Position numbers and translations under genes: made by a program. Below the pieces are notes generated by a model that saw nothing but the letters and a program-made list of their open reading frames with translations, did not search any database and was not told where the DNA came from. Shown here piece after piece: positions 46,836 through 55,496 of a stretch of DNA of 62,123 nucleotides. Every line of letters begins with the position of its first letter. The stretch's first letter is position 1. This DNA comes from an uncultured Pseudomonadota bacterium (GTDB lineage: Bacteria > Pseudomonadota > Gammaproteobacteria > Burkholderiales > Rhodocyclaceae): positions 1 through 62,123 of the forward strand of contig CAMLHL010000007.1 in the NCBI GenBank assembly GCA_946479855.1. Reading direction: 5' to 3'.

Positions 46836-47365
46836 AGGAACATCAGCAGCGCCTGCAGCAACAGGATGGCGACCAGTGGCGAGAGGTCGATGCCGGAGAT
46901 GGGCGGGATGATGCGGTGCAGCGGGTCGAGGAGCGGCCGGGTCAGCTGGTAGGCCGGCGCAGCCAGCGGCGAATACGGATTGACCCACGACAGCACGGCC
47001 TGCAGGATCAGCGCACCGATCAGGATATAAACCGCCAGACGGAGCAGGGCGCGCACGGCAAACCACAGCGTCATCACGACGATGCTGCCCGGGTCGGCAT
47101 TCAACGCCGGGCCGGCCAGGCCGACGAGCAGGACCGCCGGCAGCAATTGGGCGACGAGGGCGGCGATCAGGCTCGCCCAATCGAAACCGCCGGCGCCGGG
47201 AATGACGCGGCGCAACGGCTTGACTGCCCAGTTGGTCAGCTTGACGACGAAATCGCCGATCTGGCCGGCGAAGGAAACACGCATCGCCTGCATCATGAAA
47301 CGCAGCAGAAACAGCGTGCAGAAAAAGCTGACGACTGCATCGAGCAGGAAAGTAATGGCCTGCAT
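46832..47365 (-). CDS. yggT: YggT family membrane protein
   Basis: A 177-residue integral membrane protein with two YggT repeats; the second contains the motif VNPYSPLAAPAYQLTRPLLDP, seen here as WVNPYS near residue 130 followed by LTRPLLDPLHRIIPPI. The start inside the proC stop gives a canonical N-terminus MQAITFLLDAV. Relatives have been linked to osmotic tolerance and division-site factors; the role is not settled. Confidence 0.92.
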   Translation of the reverse strand: MQAITFLLDAVVSFFCTLFLLRFMMQAMRVSFAGQIGDFVVKLTNWAVKPLRRVIPGAGGFDWASLIAALVAQLLPAVLLVGLAGPALNADPGSIVVMTLWFAVRALLRLAVYILIGALILQAVLSWVNPYSPLAAPAYQLTRPLLDPLHRIIPPISGIDLSPLVAILLLQALLMFL

Positions 47366-48177
47366 CAGTCGGCCCCGAGGATTTTGCCGAGTTCCTGGCC
47401 GCGTGCGGCGGCGGCCAGGCAACCGGCGACGATGCCGGCCTTGACGCCGTGCTCGGCCATCACACGCAAGGCGGCTTCGGTGGTGCCGCCCTTGGAGGTG
47501 ACGCGCTCGCGCAGCGTCGCCGCCGGTTCGCTCGATTGGGCAGCCAGCGCGGCGGCGCCCTGTACGGTTTCGATGGCCAGCTGGCGGCCTTGCTCCGGTG
47601 TGAAACCGAGGTCGGCTGCCGCTTGTTGCAGGGCTTCGATGAATAGAAAGACGTAGGCTGGGCCACTCCCCGAAATGGCCGTGACGCCGTCGATCTTCGC
47701 TTCATCCTCGATCCAGACGGTGGTGCCGACGGCGCGCAACACACGGTCGGCAGCGGCACGTTGGTCAGCGCTTACTTCCGGCAGGGCGCAGAGGCCGGTA
47801 ATGCCGGCACCGATCAGGGCCGGGGTGTTCGGCATGCAGCGGACGATCCGCCGATGGCCGCCCAGCCAGCGCGACAGCGCGGCCATGTCGAGGCCGGCGG
47901 CGATGCTGATGACCAATGCGTTGCCCAGTTTGCCGACGAGCGGGGCGACGGCTTCCTTCATCTGCTGTGGCTTGACGGCCAGGACCAGGATGTCCGGCGA
48001 GGCAGGCGCGGTTTCGGCGCTGGCGTGGCATTCGACCCCGTAGGCGCCAGCCAGTCGGGCGCGCGCTTCGGCGCCGAGTTCAATGACGTCGATGTCGCGG
48101 GCCGCGAAGCCCTGCTTGACCATGCCGCCGATCAGGGCGTTGGCCATGTTGCCGCCGCCGAGGAAAACGATTTTCAT
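47365..48177 (-). CDS. proC: Pyrroline-5-carboxylate reductase
   Basis: A 270-residue NADPH enzyme, last step of proline synthesis. The Rossmann loop is FLGGGNMANALIGGM at the N-terminus; LVLAVKPQQM and the C-terminal ISGSGPAYVFLFIEAL plus VTSKGGTTEAAL are family signatures. Four-base overlaps with yggS and one-base overlap with yggT show a compact operon. Confidence 0.97.
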   Translation of the reverse strand: MKIVFLGGGNMANALIGGMVKQGFAARDIDVIELGAEARARLAGAYGVECHASAETAPASPDILVLAVKPQQMKEAVAPLVGKLGNALVISIAAGLDMAALSRWLGGHRRIVRCMPNTPALIGAGITGLCALPEVSADQRAAADRVLRAVGTTVWIEDEAKIDGVTAISGSGPAYVFLFIEALQQAAADLGFTPEQGRQLAIETVQGAAALAAQSSEPAATLRERVTSKGGTTEAALRVMAEHGVKAGIVAGCLAAAARGQELGKILGAD

Positions 48178-48863
48178 GTGTAGTTTCTTTCACCAAAAAT
48201 GGCCGTGCCGATGCGGACAATGGTCGCGCCTTCGGCCACGGCGGCTTCGAGATCGTGGGACATGCCCATGGAGAGGGTGTCGAGCGACAGACCGCCCGCC
48301 CGGATGTGCTCGTAAATTTCCCGCAGGCGGCGGAAGGGCAAGCGTTGGGCGGCAGGATCGTCGGTCGGTTCGGGGATGGCCATCAGGCCGCGCAGTCGCA
48401 GGCCGGGCAGCGCCGCCACGGCGCGGCACAGGGCCGGCGCTTGGTCGGGGGTGCAGCCGCTTTTGCTCGCTTCGCCAGAGACATTGACCTGGACGCATAT
48501 CTGCAGTGGCAATTGGTAGGTGGGGCGCTGGGCAGAGAGGCGTTCAGCAATCTTCAGGCGGTCGATCGAATGGACCCAGTCGAAGTGCTCGGCCACCTGC
48601 CGTGACTTGTTGCCCTGCAGCGGACCGATGAAATGCCATTCCAGATTGCGGCCGGCAATGGCGGCGATCTTGTCGACACCTTCCTGGACGTAGTTCTCGC
48701 CAAAGGCGCGCTGGCCGGCATCAACTGCTTCGATAATCGAGGCGAGCGGCCAAGTCTTGCTGACGGCCAGCAAGCGCACGCTTTCCGGCGAACGCCCGAC
48801 AGCCGCTGCTGCCTTGGCAATCCGGGCCTGGACAGCTTGCAGGTTGTCGGCGATTGCGCTCAT
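48174..48863 (-). CDS. yggS: YggS-family PLP homeostasis protein
   Basis: A 229-residue PLP-binding TIM-barrel protein. The PLP lysine is in LLAVSKTWP; FGENYVQEGVDKI, WHFIGPLQGNKSR and LSMGMSHDLEAAV are conserved. It buffers cellular PLP and is typically linked to proC and yggT. The start MSAIADNLQAVQARI was preferred; AAAGGG lies five bases upstream. It is divergent from pilT. Confidence 0.96.
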   Translation of the reverse strand: MSAIADNLQAVQARIAKAAAAVGRSPESVRLLAVSKTWPLASIIEAVDAGQRAFGENYVQEGVDKIAAIAGRNLEWHFIGPLQGNKSRQVAEHFDWVHSIDRLKIAERLSAQRPTYQLPLQICVQVNVSGEASKSGCTPDQAPALCRAVAALPGLRLRGLMAIPEPTDDPAAQRLPFRRLREIYEHIRAGGLSLDTLSMGMSHDLEAAVAEGATIVRIGTAIFGERNYT

Positions 48864-48870
48864 AATCCCT

Positions 48871-48898
48871 TTGGAATTAACCAAAATTCAAGTATACA
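48871..48898 (+). promoter_or_regulatory. Promoter of pilT
   Basis: TTGGAA (48871-48876), 16-bp spacer, TATACA (48893-48898). The same GTATAC palindrome offers a minus-strand -10 (TATACT, 48891-48896) for yggS, so the divergent promoters overlap. Confidence 0.6.
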
Positions 48899-48920
48899 CC
48901 GCGCCCCGAGGACGATCTGC

Positions 48921-49964
48921 ATGGACATCACCGAACTGCTGGCCTTCAGTGTCAAAAACAAGGCTTCCGACCTCCACCTGTCGTCCGGTCTGCCCCCGAT
49001 GATCCGTGTCCATGGCGACGTCCGGCGCATCAATCTGCCAGCCATGGAGCACAAGGATGTGCATGGCATGGTGTACGACATCATGAACGACGGCCAGCGC
49101 AAGATTTACGAAGAGACGCTGGAGTGCGACTTTTCTTTTGAAATCCCCAACCTGGCCCGTTTCCGGGTCAATGCCTTCAATCAGCAGCGGGGGGCCGGCG
49201 CGGTGTTCCGGACCATTCCGTCGAAGGTGCTGACGCTCGATGAACTGAACTGCCCGAAGATTTTCCGGGAGATTTCGGAATATCCGCGTGGCATCGTGCT
49301 GGTCACCGGCCCGACGGGCTCCGGCAAATCGACAACGCTGGCGGCGATGGTCAATCACGTCAATGAAAACGACTACGGCCATATCTTGACGGTCGAGGAT
49401 CCGATCGAATTCGTCCACGAATCGAAGAAATGCCTGATCAACCAGCGCGAAGTCGGGCCGCACACGCTGTCCTTCGCCAATGCCCTGCGTTCGGCCCTGC
49501 GCGAGGATCCGGACGTCATTCTGGTCGGCGAAATGCGCGACCTGGAAACCATTCGTCTCGCCCTGACTGCGGCGGAAACCGGCCACCTGGTGTTCGGCAC
49601 CCTGCACACCTCGTCGGCGGCCAAGACGGTGGACCGTATCGTCGACGTCTTCCCGGCGGCGGAAAAGGAAATGGTTCGCTCGATGCTGTCCGAGTCGCTG
49701 CGCGCCGTCATCTCGCAGACGCTGCTCAAGACCAAGGATGGGCAGGGCCGGGTCGCGGCGCACGAGATCATGATCGGCACCCCGGCCATCCGCAACCTGA
49801 TCCGCGAGAACAAGGTTGCCCAGATGTATTCGGCGATCCAGACCGGTCAGAATTTCGGCATGCAGACGCTGGATCAGAACCTGATCGATCTGGTGCGGCG
49901 CAACGTGGTGTCGAGCGCCGAAGCGAGATTCAAGGCGGCCAACAAGGACGCCTTCCCGGCTTGA
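48921..49964 (+). CDS. pilT: Type IV pilus retraction ATPase PilT
   Basis: A 347-residue hexameric ATPase that depolymerises the pilus for twitching. Walker A is GPTGSGKSTTLAAM near residue 129, the Walker B region GEMRDLETIRLALTAAETGH, and the C-terminal AIRNLIRENK the retraction-specific motif. N-terminus MDITELLAFSVKNKASDLHLS is canonical. It pairs with pilU downstream and works with the pilGHIJ-chpA system in the same window. Confidence 0.98.
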   Translation: MDITELLAFSVKNKASDLHLSSGLPPMIRVHGDVRRINLPAMEHKDVHGMVYDIMNDGQRKIYEETLECDFSFEIPNLARFRVNAFNQQRGAGAVFRTIPSKVLTLDELNCPKIFREISEYPRGIVLVTGPTGSGKSTTLAAMVNHVNENDYGHILTVEDPIEFVHESKKCLINQREVGPHTLSFANALRSALREDPDVILVGEMRDLETIRLALTAAETGHLVFGTLHTSSAAKTVDRIVDVFPAAEKEMVRSMLSESLRAVISQTLLKTKDGQGRVAAHEIMIGTPAIRNLIRENKVAQMYSAIQTGQNFGMQTLDQNLIDLVRRNVVSSAEARFKAANKDAFPA

Positions 49965-49997
49965 TCGGGCAGCCAGCAGAAATTACAAGGGGGAAGT

Positions 49998-51134
49998 ATG
50001 GAACGCGACCAGGCAATGAAATTCATGCACGATCTTTTGCGTCTGATGTCGCAGAAGAAGGGCTCCGATCTCTTCATTACCGCCGGTTTTCCGCCGGCCA
50101 TCAAGATCGACGGCAAGATCATGCCGGTCTCCAATCAGGTGCTGTCGCCGCAGCATACGGCGGAGCTTGCCCGCTCGATCATGAACGACCGCCAGGCCTC
50201 CGAATTCGAAGCGACCAAGGAATGCAACTTCGCCATTTCGCCAGCCGGCATCGGTCGCTTTCGGGTGAATGCGCTGGTCCAGCAAGGTCGGGTTGGCGTT
50301 GTCTGCCGGACCATCAACATGAGCATCCCGACGCTCGATGAGCTGCAGTTGCCGCCGGTGCTCAAGGATCTGGCGATGACCAAGCGCGGCCTGATTATCT
50401 TCGTCGGCGGCACCGGCACCGGCAAGACGACCTCGCTGGCGGCGCTGGTCGACTACCGCAACGAAAACTCCTACGGCCACATCATCACGATCGAAGACCC
50501 GATCGAATACGTACATGAGCACAAGAACTGCATCGTCACCCAGCGTGAGGTCGGCGTCGATACCGATGACTGGGGGCCGGCGCTGAAAAATACGCTGCGT
50601 CAGGCGCCGGATGTCATCCTGATGGGTGAGATCCGCGACCGCGACACCATGGACTACGCCATTGCCTTCGCCGAAACCGGCCACCTGGCGCTGGCCACGT
50701 TGCACGCGAACAGCGCCAACCAGGCCATCGACCGGATCATCAACTTTTTCCCGGAAGAGCGCCGGTCGCAGCTTCTGATGGATCTCTCGCTGAACCTGCG
50801 GGCGATGGTCTCGCAGCGCCTGATTCCCAAGAAGGACGGCAAGGGACGGATGGCGGCGATCGAGGTGATGCTCAACTCGCCGCTGATCTCCGACCTGATC
50901 TTCAAGGGCGAGGTGCACGAGATCAAGGAAATCATGAAGAAATCGCGCGAACTCGGCATGCAGACCTTCGACCAGGCTTTGTTCGACCTCTACGAGGCCG
51001 GCAAGATCACCTACGAAGATGCGCTGCGCAACGCCGATTCGCTGAATGACCTGCGCCTGCAGATCAAATTGCACGGCAAGGAGTCGAAAGACCGCGACCT
51101 GACGACCAGCATCGGTCATCTGGATATTGTCTGA
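49998..51134 (+). CDS. pilU: PilT-dependent retraction ATPase PilU
   Basis: A 378-residue PilT paralogue. Walker A is GGTGTGKTTSLAAL, Walker B region GEIRDRDTMDYAIAFAETGH. The longer C-terminus LHGKESKDRDLTT distinguishes PilU. It assists PilT under load. It lies 33 bases after pilT with GGGGGAAG upstream. Confidence 0.96.
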   Translation: MERDQAMKFMHDLLRLMSQKKGSDLFITAGFPPAIKIDGKIMPVSNQVLSPQHTAELARSIMNDRQASEFEATKECNFAISPAGIGRFRVNALVQQGRVGVVCRTINMSIPTLDELQLPPVLKDLAMTKRGLIIFVGGTGTGKTTSLAALVDYRNENSYGHIITIEDPIEYVHEHKNCIVTQREVGVDTDDWGPALKNTLRQAPDVILMGEIRDRDTMDYAIAFAETGHLALATLHANSANQAIDRIINFFPEERRSQLLMDLSLNLRAMVSQRLIPKKDGKGRMAAIEVMLNSPLISDLIFKGEVHEIKEIMKKSRELGMQTFDQALFDLYEAGKITYEDALRNADSLNDLRLQIKLHGKESKDRDLTTSIGHLDIV

Positions 51135-51153
51135 CCCATCGAAGGAGAGCGCC

Positions 51154-51840
51154 ATGCGTTGCTTGCTGAAATCCGGTTTTGCCCTGTTTTTGTGGTTGAC
51201 CGTGGCAGGCGCCCAGGCCGGTGGCCTGGATGCCATTTCCAGCGGCGACGCTGCAGCCGGGGTCAAGGAGGCGCTAGCCAAGGGCGCTGACTATGCTGTT
51301 TCGTCGCTGGGCAAGAACAATGGCTTCATGGGCAACCCCAAGGTCAGGATCCCCCTGCCGGGATATCTGGAAAAGGGCCAGTCGGCCCTGCGCATGCTGG
51401 GTATGGGCAAGCAGGCGGACCAACTGGTCGAGACCATGAACCACGCGGCAGAGAACGCCGTCGCCGAAGCCAAGCCGATTCTCGTCGAGTCGATCAAGAA
51501 AATGACCATTCAGGACGCCAAAGGCATCCTGACCGGCGGCGACGATAGCGTGACGCAATACTTCAGGCGCACCTCGACCGATCCGCTGACCGAGAAGTTC
51601 ATGCCCATCGTCAAGGCGGAAACCACGAAGCTGAAATTGGCCGAGCAATACAACAAGGTTGCCGGCAAGGCGGCCACTGTCGGTCTGGTCGACAAGAAAA
51701 ATGCCGACATTGACAGCTATGTCACGCAGAAGGCGATGGACGGCCTGTTCCTGATGATCGCCGAAGAGGAAAAGAAACTGCGCTCCAATCCGGTAGGCGC
51801 CGGCAGCGCGTTGTTGAGCAAGGTTTTCGGCGCCCTCTGA
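51154..51840 (+). CDS. DUF4197 exported protein
   Basis: A 228-residue protein with signal peptide MRCLLKSGFALFLWLTVAGAQA. The mature part is helical, with GLDAISSGDAAAGVKEALAKG, KVRIPLPG and GLFLMIAEEEKKLR matching the DUF4197 family. Function unknown. GGAGAG precedes the start, 19 bases after pilU, so it may be cotranscribed with the pilus ATPases. Confidence 0.88.
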   Translation: MRCLLKSGFALFLWLTVAGAQAGGLDAISSGDAAAGVKEALAKGADYAVSSLGKNNGFMGNPKVRIPLPGYLEKGQSALRMLGMGKQADQLVETMNHAAENAVAEAKPILVESIKKMTIQDAKGILTGGDDSVTQYFRRTSTDPLTEKFMPIVKAETTKLKLAEQYNKVAGKAATVGLVDKKNADIDSYVTQKAMDGLFLMIAEEEKKLRSNPVGAGSALLSKVFGAL

Positions 51841-51889
51841 GCTAAAGGCTGGTGCCTGCGGTGCCGTAAATTGGAGGGAGGAGCCTCCA

Positions 51890-52207
51890 ATGAAACTGCC
51901 CGGTCTTGCCAGCACCACGCAGCGCCCTACCCGCGAAACGATCGAGCGGGGGCGCCCGGCTGACGATGAACGGATTCGGCGGGTCGAGGTTTTGGAGGGC
52001 ATCGAAGGCGATCGCCAGCGCAGCCTGCAGCAGGAGATTGCCGAGATCGTTCCCGGTGCCATCGCCGAGTTCAGTGGTGGTGAGCATGTGTTGCAGGAAG
52101 CACGCGACATGGCCGCGCAATTGACTTCGCTCGGCCCGGCCGCCGCCGACCTGATCAAGCCGACGACTCTGCCCGCCGCCGTCAAGGGTATTGACGATAC
52201 GGCCTGA
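51890..52207 (+). CDS. Hypothetical small soluble protein
   Basis: A 105-residue protein I do not recognise. It is hydrophilic, with a central helical segment (ERIRRVEVLEGIEGDRQRS, QQEIAEIVPGAIAEFSGG) and no signal peptide or membrane helix. The ribosome site AGGAG (51879-51883) lies in the loop of a hairpin TTGGAGG-GAGGAG-CCTCCAA (51871-51890) that ends on the first base of the start codon. It sits between DUF4197 and rep. Confidence 0.7.
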   Translation: MKLPGLASTTQRPTRETIERGRPADDERIRRVEVLEGIEGDRQRSLQQEIAEIVPGAIAEFSGGEHVLQEARDMAAQLTSLGPAAADLIKPTTLPAAVKGIDDTA

Positions 52208-52216
52208 AGGCCTGCC

Positions 52217-52246
52217 CTGCGGTCAACCTCGAAAATCAGCCAATTT
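52217..52246 (+). repeat. Intergenic motif copy E (CTACGGTCRACC family)
   Basis: The sequence reads CTGCGGTCAACC followed by TCGAAAATCAGCCAATTTCC. It is the most diverged of the five copies. It lies between the small hypothetical gene and rep, just upstream of and touching the rep -35 region. Confidence 0.4.
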
Positions 52247-52272
52247 CCACTAGGGAAGCGCTGGGTTAAAAT
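52244..52272 (+). promoter_or_regulatory. Promoter of rep
   Basis: TTTCCA (52244-52249), 17-bp spacer, TAAAAT (52267-52272), 56 bases before the rep start. Confidence 0.5.
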
Positions 52273-52328
52273 CAGGGCAACCAATTCATCGCGCCCCGCC
52301 TTGTCGGGGCGCTGCCTTTTCCAAGAGC

Positions 52329-54320
52329 ATGTCCGGCCTCAATCTTCCGCAGCGCGAAGCGATCCATTATCTCGACGGCCCCCTGCTGGTGCTGGCGGGT
52401 GCCGGCTCGGGCAAGACGCGGGTGATCACGCAGAAGATCGCCTATCTGGTCCAGGACTGCGGCTTTCAGCCGCGCAACATCGCCGCCATCACCTTTACCA
52501 ACAAGGCGGCCAAGGAAATGCAGGAGCGTATCGGCAAGCTGCTTTCCAAGCCGCAGGCCGACGATCTGCAGATTTCGACCTTCCACTCGCTCGGCGTGCG
52601 CATCCTGCGCGAGGAAGCCAAGGCGCTCGGCTACAAGCCGCGTTTCTCGATCTTCGACTCGGCTGATTGCGCCGGCATCATCGGTGACATTGCCAAGACC
52701 GTGGACAAGGCGACGTTGCGCCACCTGCAGGCCATCATCTCGAACTGGAAAAACGCCCTGGTGACCCCCGAGGCGGCCCGCCATCTGGCGAGCAATGAGC
52801 ACGAAACGCTGGCCGCCCAAGCTTACCTCTCCTACGAGGCAACGCTGAAAGCCTATCAGGCAGTCGACTTCGACGACCTGATCGGCCTGCCGGTCGCCCT
52901 CTTCAGGCAGCATCCCGAGATTGCCGAGAAGTGGCAGAATCGGCTGCGTTACCTGCTGGTCGACGAGTATCAGGATACCAATGCCTGCCAATATCAGCTG
53001 CTCAAGCTGCTGACTGGCGTGCGCGCCCAGTTCACGGCGGTCGGTGACGACGACCAGGCGATCTACGGCTGGCGGGGCGCCGATATCGACAACCTGAAGA
53101 AACTGCCGGCCGAATTTCCGGCGCTCAAGGTCATCAAACTGGAGCAAAATTACCGGTCGACCGTCCGAATCCTCAAGGCTGCCAATAACGTCATCGCGAA
53201 CAATGAAAAATTGTTCGAAAAGAAACTCTGGTCGGATCTCGGGCATGGCGAACCGATTTGCGTGAATGCCTGCCGCGACAATGATGCCGAGGCTGAAGGC
53301 GTGATCATGAAGTTGCAGGCACATCGCTTCCAGAATCGCAGCAAGTTCAAGGATTACGCCATTCTTTACCGCTCGAATCATCAGGCGCGAATTTTCGAAG
53401 AGTATCTGCGCGATCACCGCATTCCCTATCTGCTATCCGGCGGCAAGTCTTTCTTCGACAAGGCCGAAATCAAGGACATTACCGCCTACCTGCGCCTGCT
53501 GGCCAACGAGGACGACGACCCGGCCTTCATTCGTGCCGCCACCACGCCCAAGCGCGGTATCGGCGCGGCCACCCTGCAGGTGCTGGGCATCTACGCCGGC
53601 GAACGCCATATCTCGCTGTTTCAGGCCGCTTTCGAAGAGGGCTTTGCGCAGCGCGTCCAGCCTCGGCAACTTGAACCTCTGCTCGAGTTCTGCAACTTCA
53701 TCAATCGCACCCAATCCCGGGCCAGCCAGGAAGCAGCGCATCAGGTTCTGCCCGATCTTCTCAAGGCCATCGATTACGAAACCTTCCTATATGACCACGA
53801 AGAGGAGCGCACGGCGCAGACGCGCTGGGCCAACGTCTGCGAGTTTGCCGGGTGGCTGAACAAGAAGGGGGAGCTCGATGGCAAGACGCTGGTTGATCTG
53901 ACCCAGAGCATCGCGCTGATCAACATGCTCGACAAGCAAACCGACGACGATTACGACGCCGTCCAGCTGTCGACTCTGCATGCCGCCAAGGGCCTGGAAT
54001 ACAAGCACGTCTTCCTGGTCGGGGTCGAGGAAGGCATTCTGCCGCACCGTGAATCGCTCGATCCGGCCAAGATTGAAGAAGAACGCCGCCTGATGTACGT
54101 CGGCATTACCCGCGCCCAGCACACGCTGACGATTTCCTATTGCGAGCGCCGCAAACAGGCGCGCGAATTTGTACCCTGCGAGCCATCGCGCTTTATCGAC
54201 GAAATGGGCAAGGAAGATATTCGCTTCTCCGGCGGCAAGGATGCCGTCTTACCGGACAAGGCTACGGGTAGCGCCCGCCTCGATGCGATGAAGGCAATGC
54301 TGGCCGGAAACAAGCGCTAA
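52329..54320 (+). CDS. rep: ATP-dependent DNA helicase Rep
   Basis: A 663-residue UvrD/Rep superfamily 1A helicase that clears proteins ahead of replication forks. Walker A GAGSGKTRVITQKIAYL is near residue 24, Walker B LLVDEYQDTNACQYQLL, motif III GDDDQAIYGWRGADI, and motif VI YVGITRAQHTLTISY. The N-terminus LNLPQREAIHYLDGPLLVLA and length favour Rep over UvrD (~720 residues). Confidence 0.96.
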   Translation: MSGLNLPQREAIHYLDGPLLVLAGAGSGKTRVITQKIAYLVQDCGFQPRNIAAITFTNKAAKEMQERIGKLLSKPQADDLQISTFHSLGVRILREEAKALGYKPRFSIFDSADCAGIIGDIAKTVDKATLRHLQAIISNWKNALVTPEAARHLASNEHETLAAQAYLSYEATLKAYQAVDFDDLIGLPVALFRQHPEIAEKWQNRLRYLLVDEYQDTNACQYQLLKLLTGVRAQFTAVGDDDQAIYGWRGADIDNLKKLPAEFPALKVIKLEQNYRSTVRILKAANNVIANNEKLFEKKLWSDLGHGEPICVNACRDNDAEAEGVIMKLQAHRFQNRSKFKDYAILYRSNHQARIFEEYLRDHRIPYLLSGGKSFFDKAEIKDITAYLRLLANEDDDPAFIRAATTPKRGIGAATLQVLGIYAGERHISLFQAAFEEGFAQRVQPRQLEPLLEFCNFINRTQSRASQEAAHQVLPDLLKAIDYETFLYDHEEERTAQTRWANVCEFAGWLNKKGELDGKTLVDLTQSIALINMLDKQTDDDYDAVQLSTLHAAKGLEYKHVFLVGVEEGILPHRESLDPAKIEEERRLMYVGITRAQHTLTISYCERRKQAREFVPCEPSRFIDEMGKEDIRFSGGKDAVLPDKATGSARLDAMKAMLAGNKR

Positions 54321-54337
54321 CTGCTTGGTCACACCGC

Positions 54338-54352
54338 GTTACAGGGGGTTAC
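54338..54352 (+). promoter_or_regulatory. Tandem response-regulator-like box upstream of a small secreted protein gene
   Basis: GTTAC-AGGGG-GTTAC, a direct repeat with 10-bp period, followed at once by a -10-like TATGAC (54359-54364). It resembles the boxes at 19415-19429 and 55497-55521 in period and orientation relative to the gene. Confidence 0.4.
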
Positions 54353-54457
54353 TCTCCTTATGACATCCGGGCCGATGCCGGCCGCGTTATTCGGCACAAG
54401 GCAGCGCACTTTGCGATGCCGGAACAAAAACCGAATCAACCTCTCAGGAGAATCAAA

Positions 54458-54748
54458 ATGACCAAGCAACTCATCGCCATCGCCTTTGCCGCCGCTTTCG
54501 GTATCGCCCACGCTGCTGACGTCAAGCCGGCCGCCGCGGAAGTCAAGCCTGCTGCGGCAGCCCCTGCCAAGGCTGAAGCCAGCGCCGCGGCCGAAGTGAA
54601 GGCTCCGGATGCGAAGAAGGATGAAGCCGCACCGATGGCGCACAAGGTCAAGCACACCAAGCATGCCGCCCATTCTGCCGAAACCAAGACGGCACCGGAA
54701 GCTGCCAAGGGCGATGCAGCGAAGGCTGCCGAACCGGCCAAGAAGTAA
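54458..54748 (+). CDS. Small secreted Ala/Lys-rich protein
   Basis: A 96-residue protein with signal peptide MTKQLIAIAFAAAFGIAHA. The mature 77 residues are almost only Ala, Lys, Glu, Pro, Asp and His, probably disordered, with a His-rich patch KHTKHAAHSAE. Similar low-complexity periplasmic proteins are common in betaproteobacteria and have no known function; metal or nucleic-acid interaction is conceivable. The Shine-Dalgarno CAGGAG is well placed. The 137-base gap after rep holds a tandem regulator-like box and a possible -10. Confidence 0.78.
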   Translation: MTKQLIAIAFAAAFGIAHAADVKPAAAEVKPAAAAPAKAEASAAAEVKAPDAKKDEAAPMAHKVKHTKHAAHSAETKTAPEAAKGDAAKAAEPAKK

Positions 54749-54800
54749 GACCAACCTGTGCAGGACGTCGGTGGCGGCCCTCCAAAAGCCGCGCCGACCG

Positions 54801-54823
54801 AGGCGCCCAGGCGGCGCCTTTTT
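54801..54823 (+). terminator. Terminator of the small secreted protein gene
   Basis: Stem AGGCGCC-CAGGC-GGCGCCT continuing into TTTT, on the plus strand, 52 bases after the stop. Confidence 0.85.
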
Positions 54824-54832
54824 CGCGTTAAC

Positions 54833-54856
54833 GAAAAAGGGAGGCCGCAGCCTCCC
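54833..54856 (-). terminator. Terminator of the cytochrome c5 gene
   Basis: On the minus strand GGGAGGC-TGCG-GCCTCCC is followed by TTTTTCG. It lies 22 bases after the cytochrome stop, back to back with the plus-strand terminator. Confidence 0.88.
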
Positions 54857-54877
54857 TTTGCCTGGGGTCGAAGGTAC

Positions 54878-55321
54878 TTACTTGACCTTGCTCAGGATGT
54901 AATCGACGGCAGCCTTGATTTCGCCGTCGGACAGGGTGGAACCACCGCGTGCCGGCATGGCGTTCTTGCCGCCGAGCGCGCTCTTGTACAGCGTTTCCTT
55001 GCCCTGGGCGACGCGCGGTGCCCAGGCCGCCTTGTCGTCGACCTTCGGTGCGCCGGCCGCGCCGGTGTTGTGGCAGGCGCCACAGACCGTATTGAAAACA
55101 GTCGGGCCGTCCTTCGGTGCGCCGGTCGGCGCGGCTTCAGCCTTGGCCAGTTCGAACTTGGCAATCGGCTGGATGCGGGCCTCGGCTTCGTCGGCGCTGG
55201 CTCCTGAATTTGCTGCGCTGTTGAAGGATTTGTTGGTGAGCGGATAAATGACGGCGATCAGGATGGCTGTGATGCCGATCGTTTTCCACATGATGCCTTT
55301 GGAAGAGTGTTGTTCAGCCAT
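54878..55321 (-). CDS. Cytochrome c5-type monohaem protein
   Basis: A 147-residue protein with an N-terminal membrane anchor or uncleaved signal (TIGITAILIAVIYPL, residues ~14-30). A Class I c-type haem domain follows: haem attachment CGACH near residue 81, axial Met in KNAMPARGGSTLSDGEIKAAVDYIL. The fold and motifs match the cytochrome c5 family, a soluble or membrane-bound electron carrier to terminal oxidases or other reductases. It has its own promoter and terminator, so it is monocistronic. Confidence 0.93.
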   Translation of the reverse strand: MAEQHSSKGIMWKTIGITAILIAVIYPLTNKSFNSAANSGASADEAEARIQPIAKFELAKAEAAPTGAPKDGPTVFNTVCGACHNTGAAGAPKVDDKAAWAPRVAQGKETLYKSALGGKNAMPARGGSTLSDGEIKAAVDYILSKVK

Positions 55322-55354
55322 GCTGAAGACCCCTGTGCAAAAAATAAAACCGCG

Positions 55355-55383
55355 ATTATAACGACCCGTTGTTGCTCAGCCAA
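55355..55383 (-). promoter_or_regulatory. Strong promoter of the cytochrome c5 gene
   Basis: On the minus strand, TTGGCT (55383-55378), 17-bp spacer, perfect TATAAT (55360-55355), 34 bases upstream of the start codon. Its -35 abuts the U-tract of the upstream small-RNA terminator. Confidence 0.8.
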
Positions 55384-55451
55384 AAAAAACCCCGCCAGCG
55401 GCGGGGGAATTTCTCGAAAGGGGGAATTTCGAGAGGAGGGGTTCAATGCAC
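55382..55451 (-). ncRNA. Candidate small RNA with C-rich anti-Shine-Dalgarno segments
   Basis: Reading the minus strand, an ACCCCTCCTC segment is followed by a perfect hairpin TCTCGAAA-TTCCCCC-TTTCGAGA (55434-55412). Then come a second TTCCCCC and a terminator CCCCGCC-GCT-GGCGGGG (55406-55390) running into eight U. No protein gene lies directly upstream to need this terminator. A promoter-like CAGACA-17-TAGACT (55486-55481 and 55463-55458) predicts a ~70-nt transcript starting near 55451. C-rich loops could pair with ribosome binding sites, as in CcsR-type or other anti-SD small RNAs. Expression and targets are not shown. Confidence 0.65.
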
Positions 55452-55496
55452 ACTTGCAGTCTAAGTTTCCCTTTGGTAGGTGTCTGTCGTCCTTTC

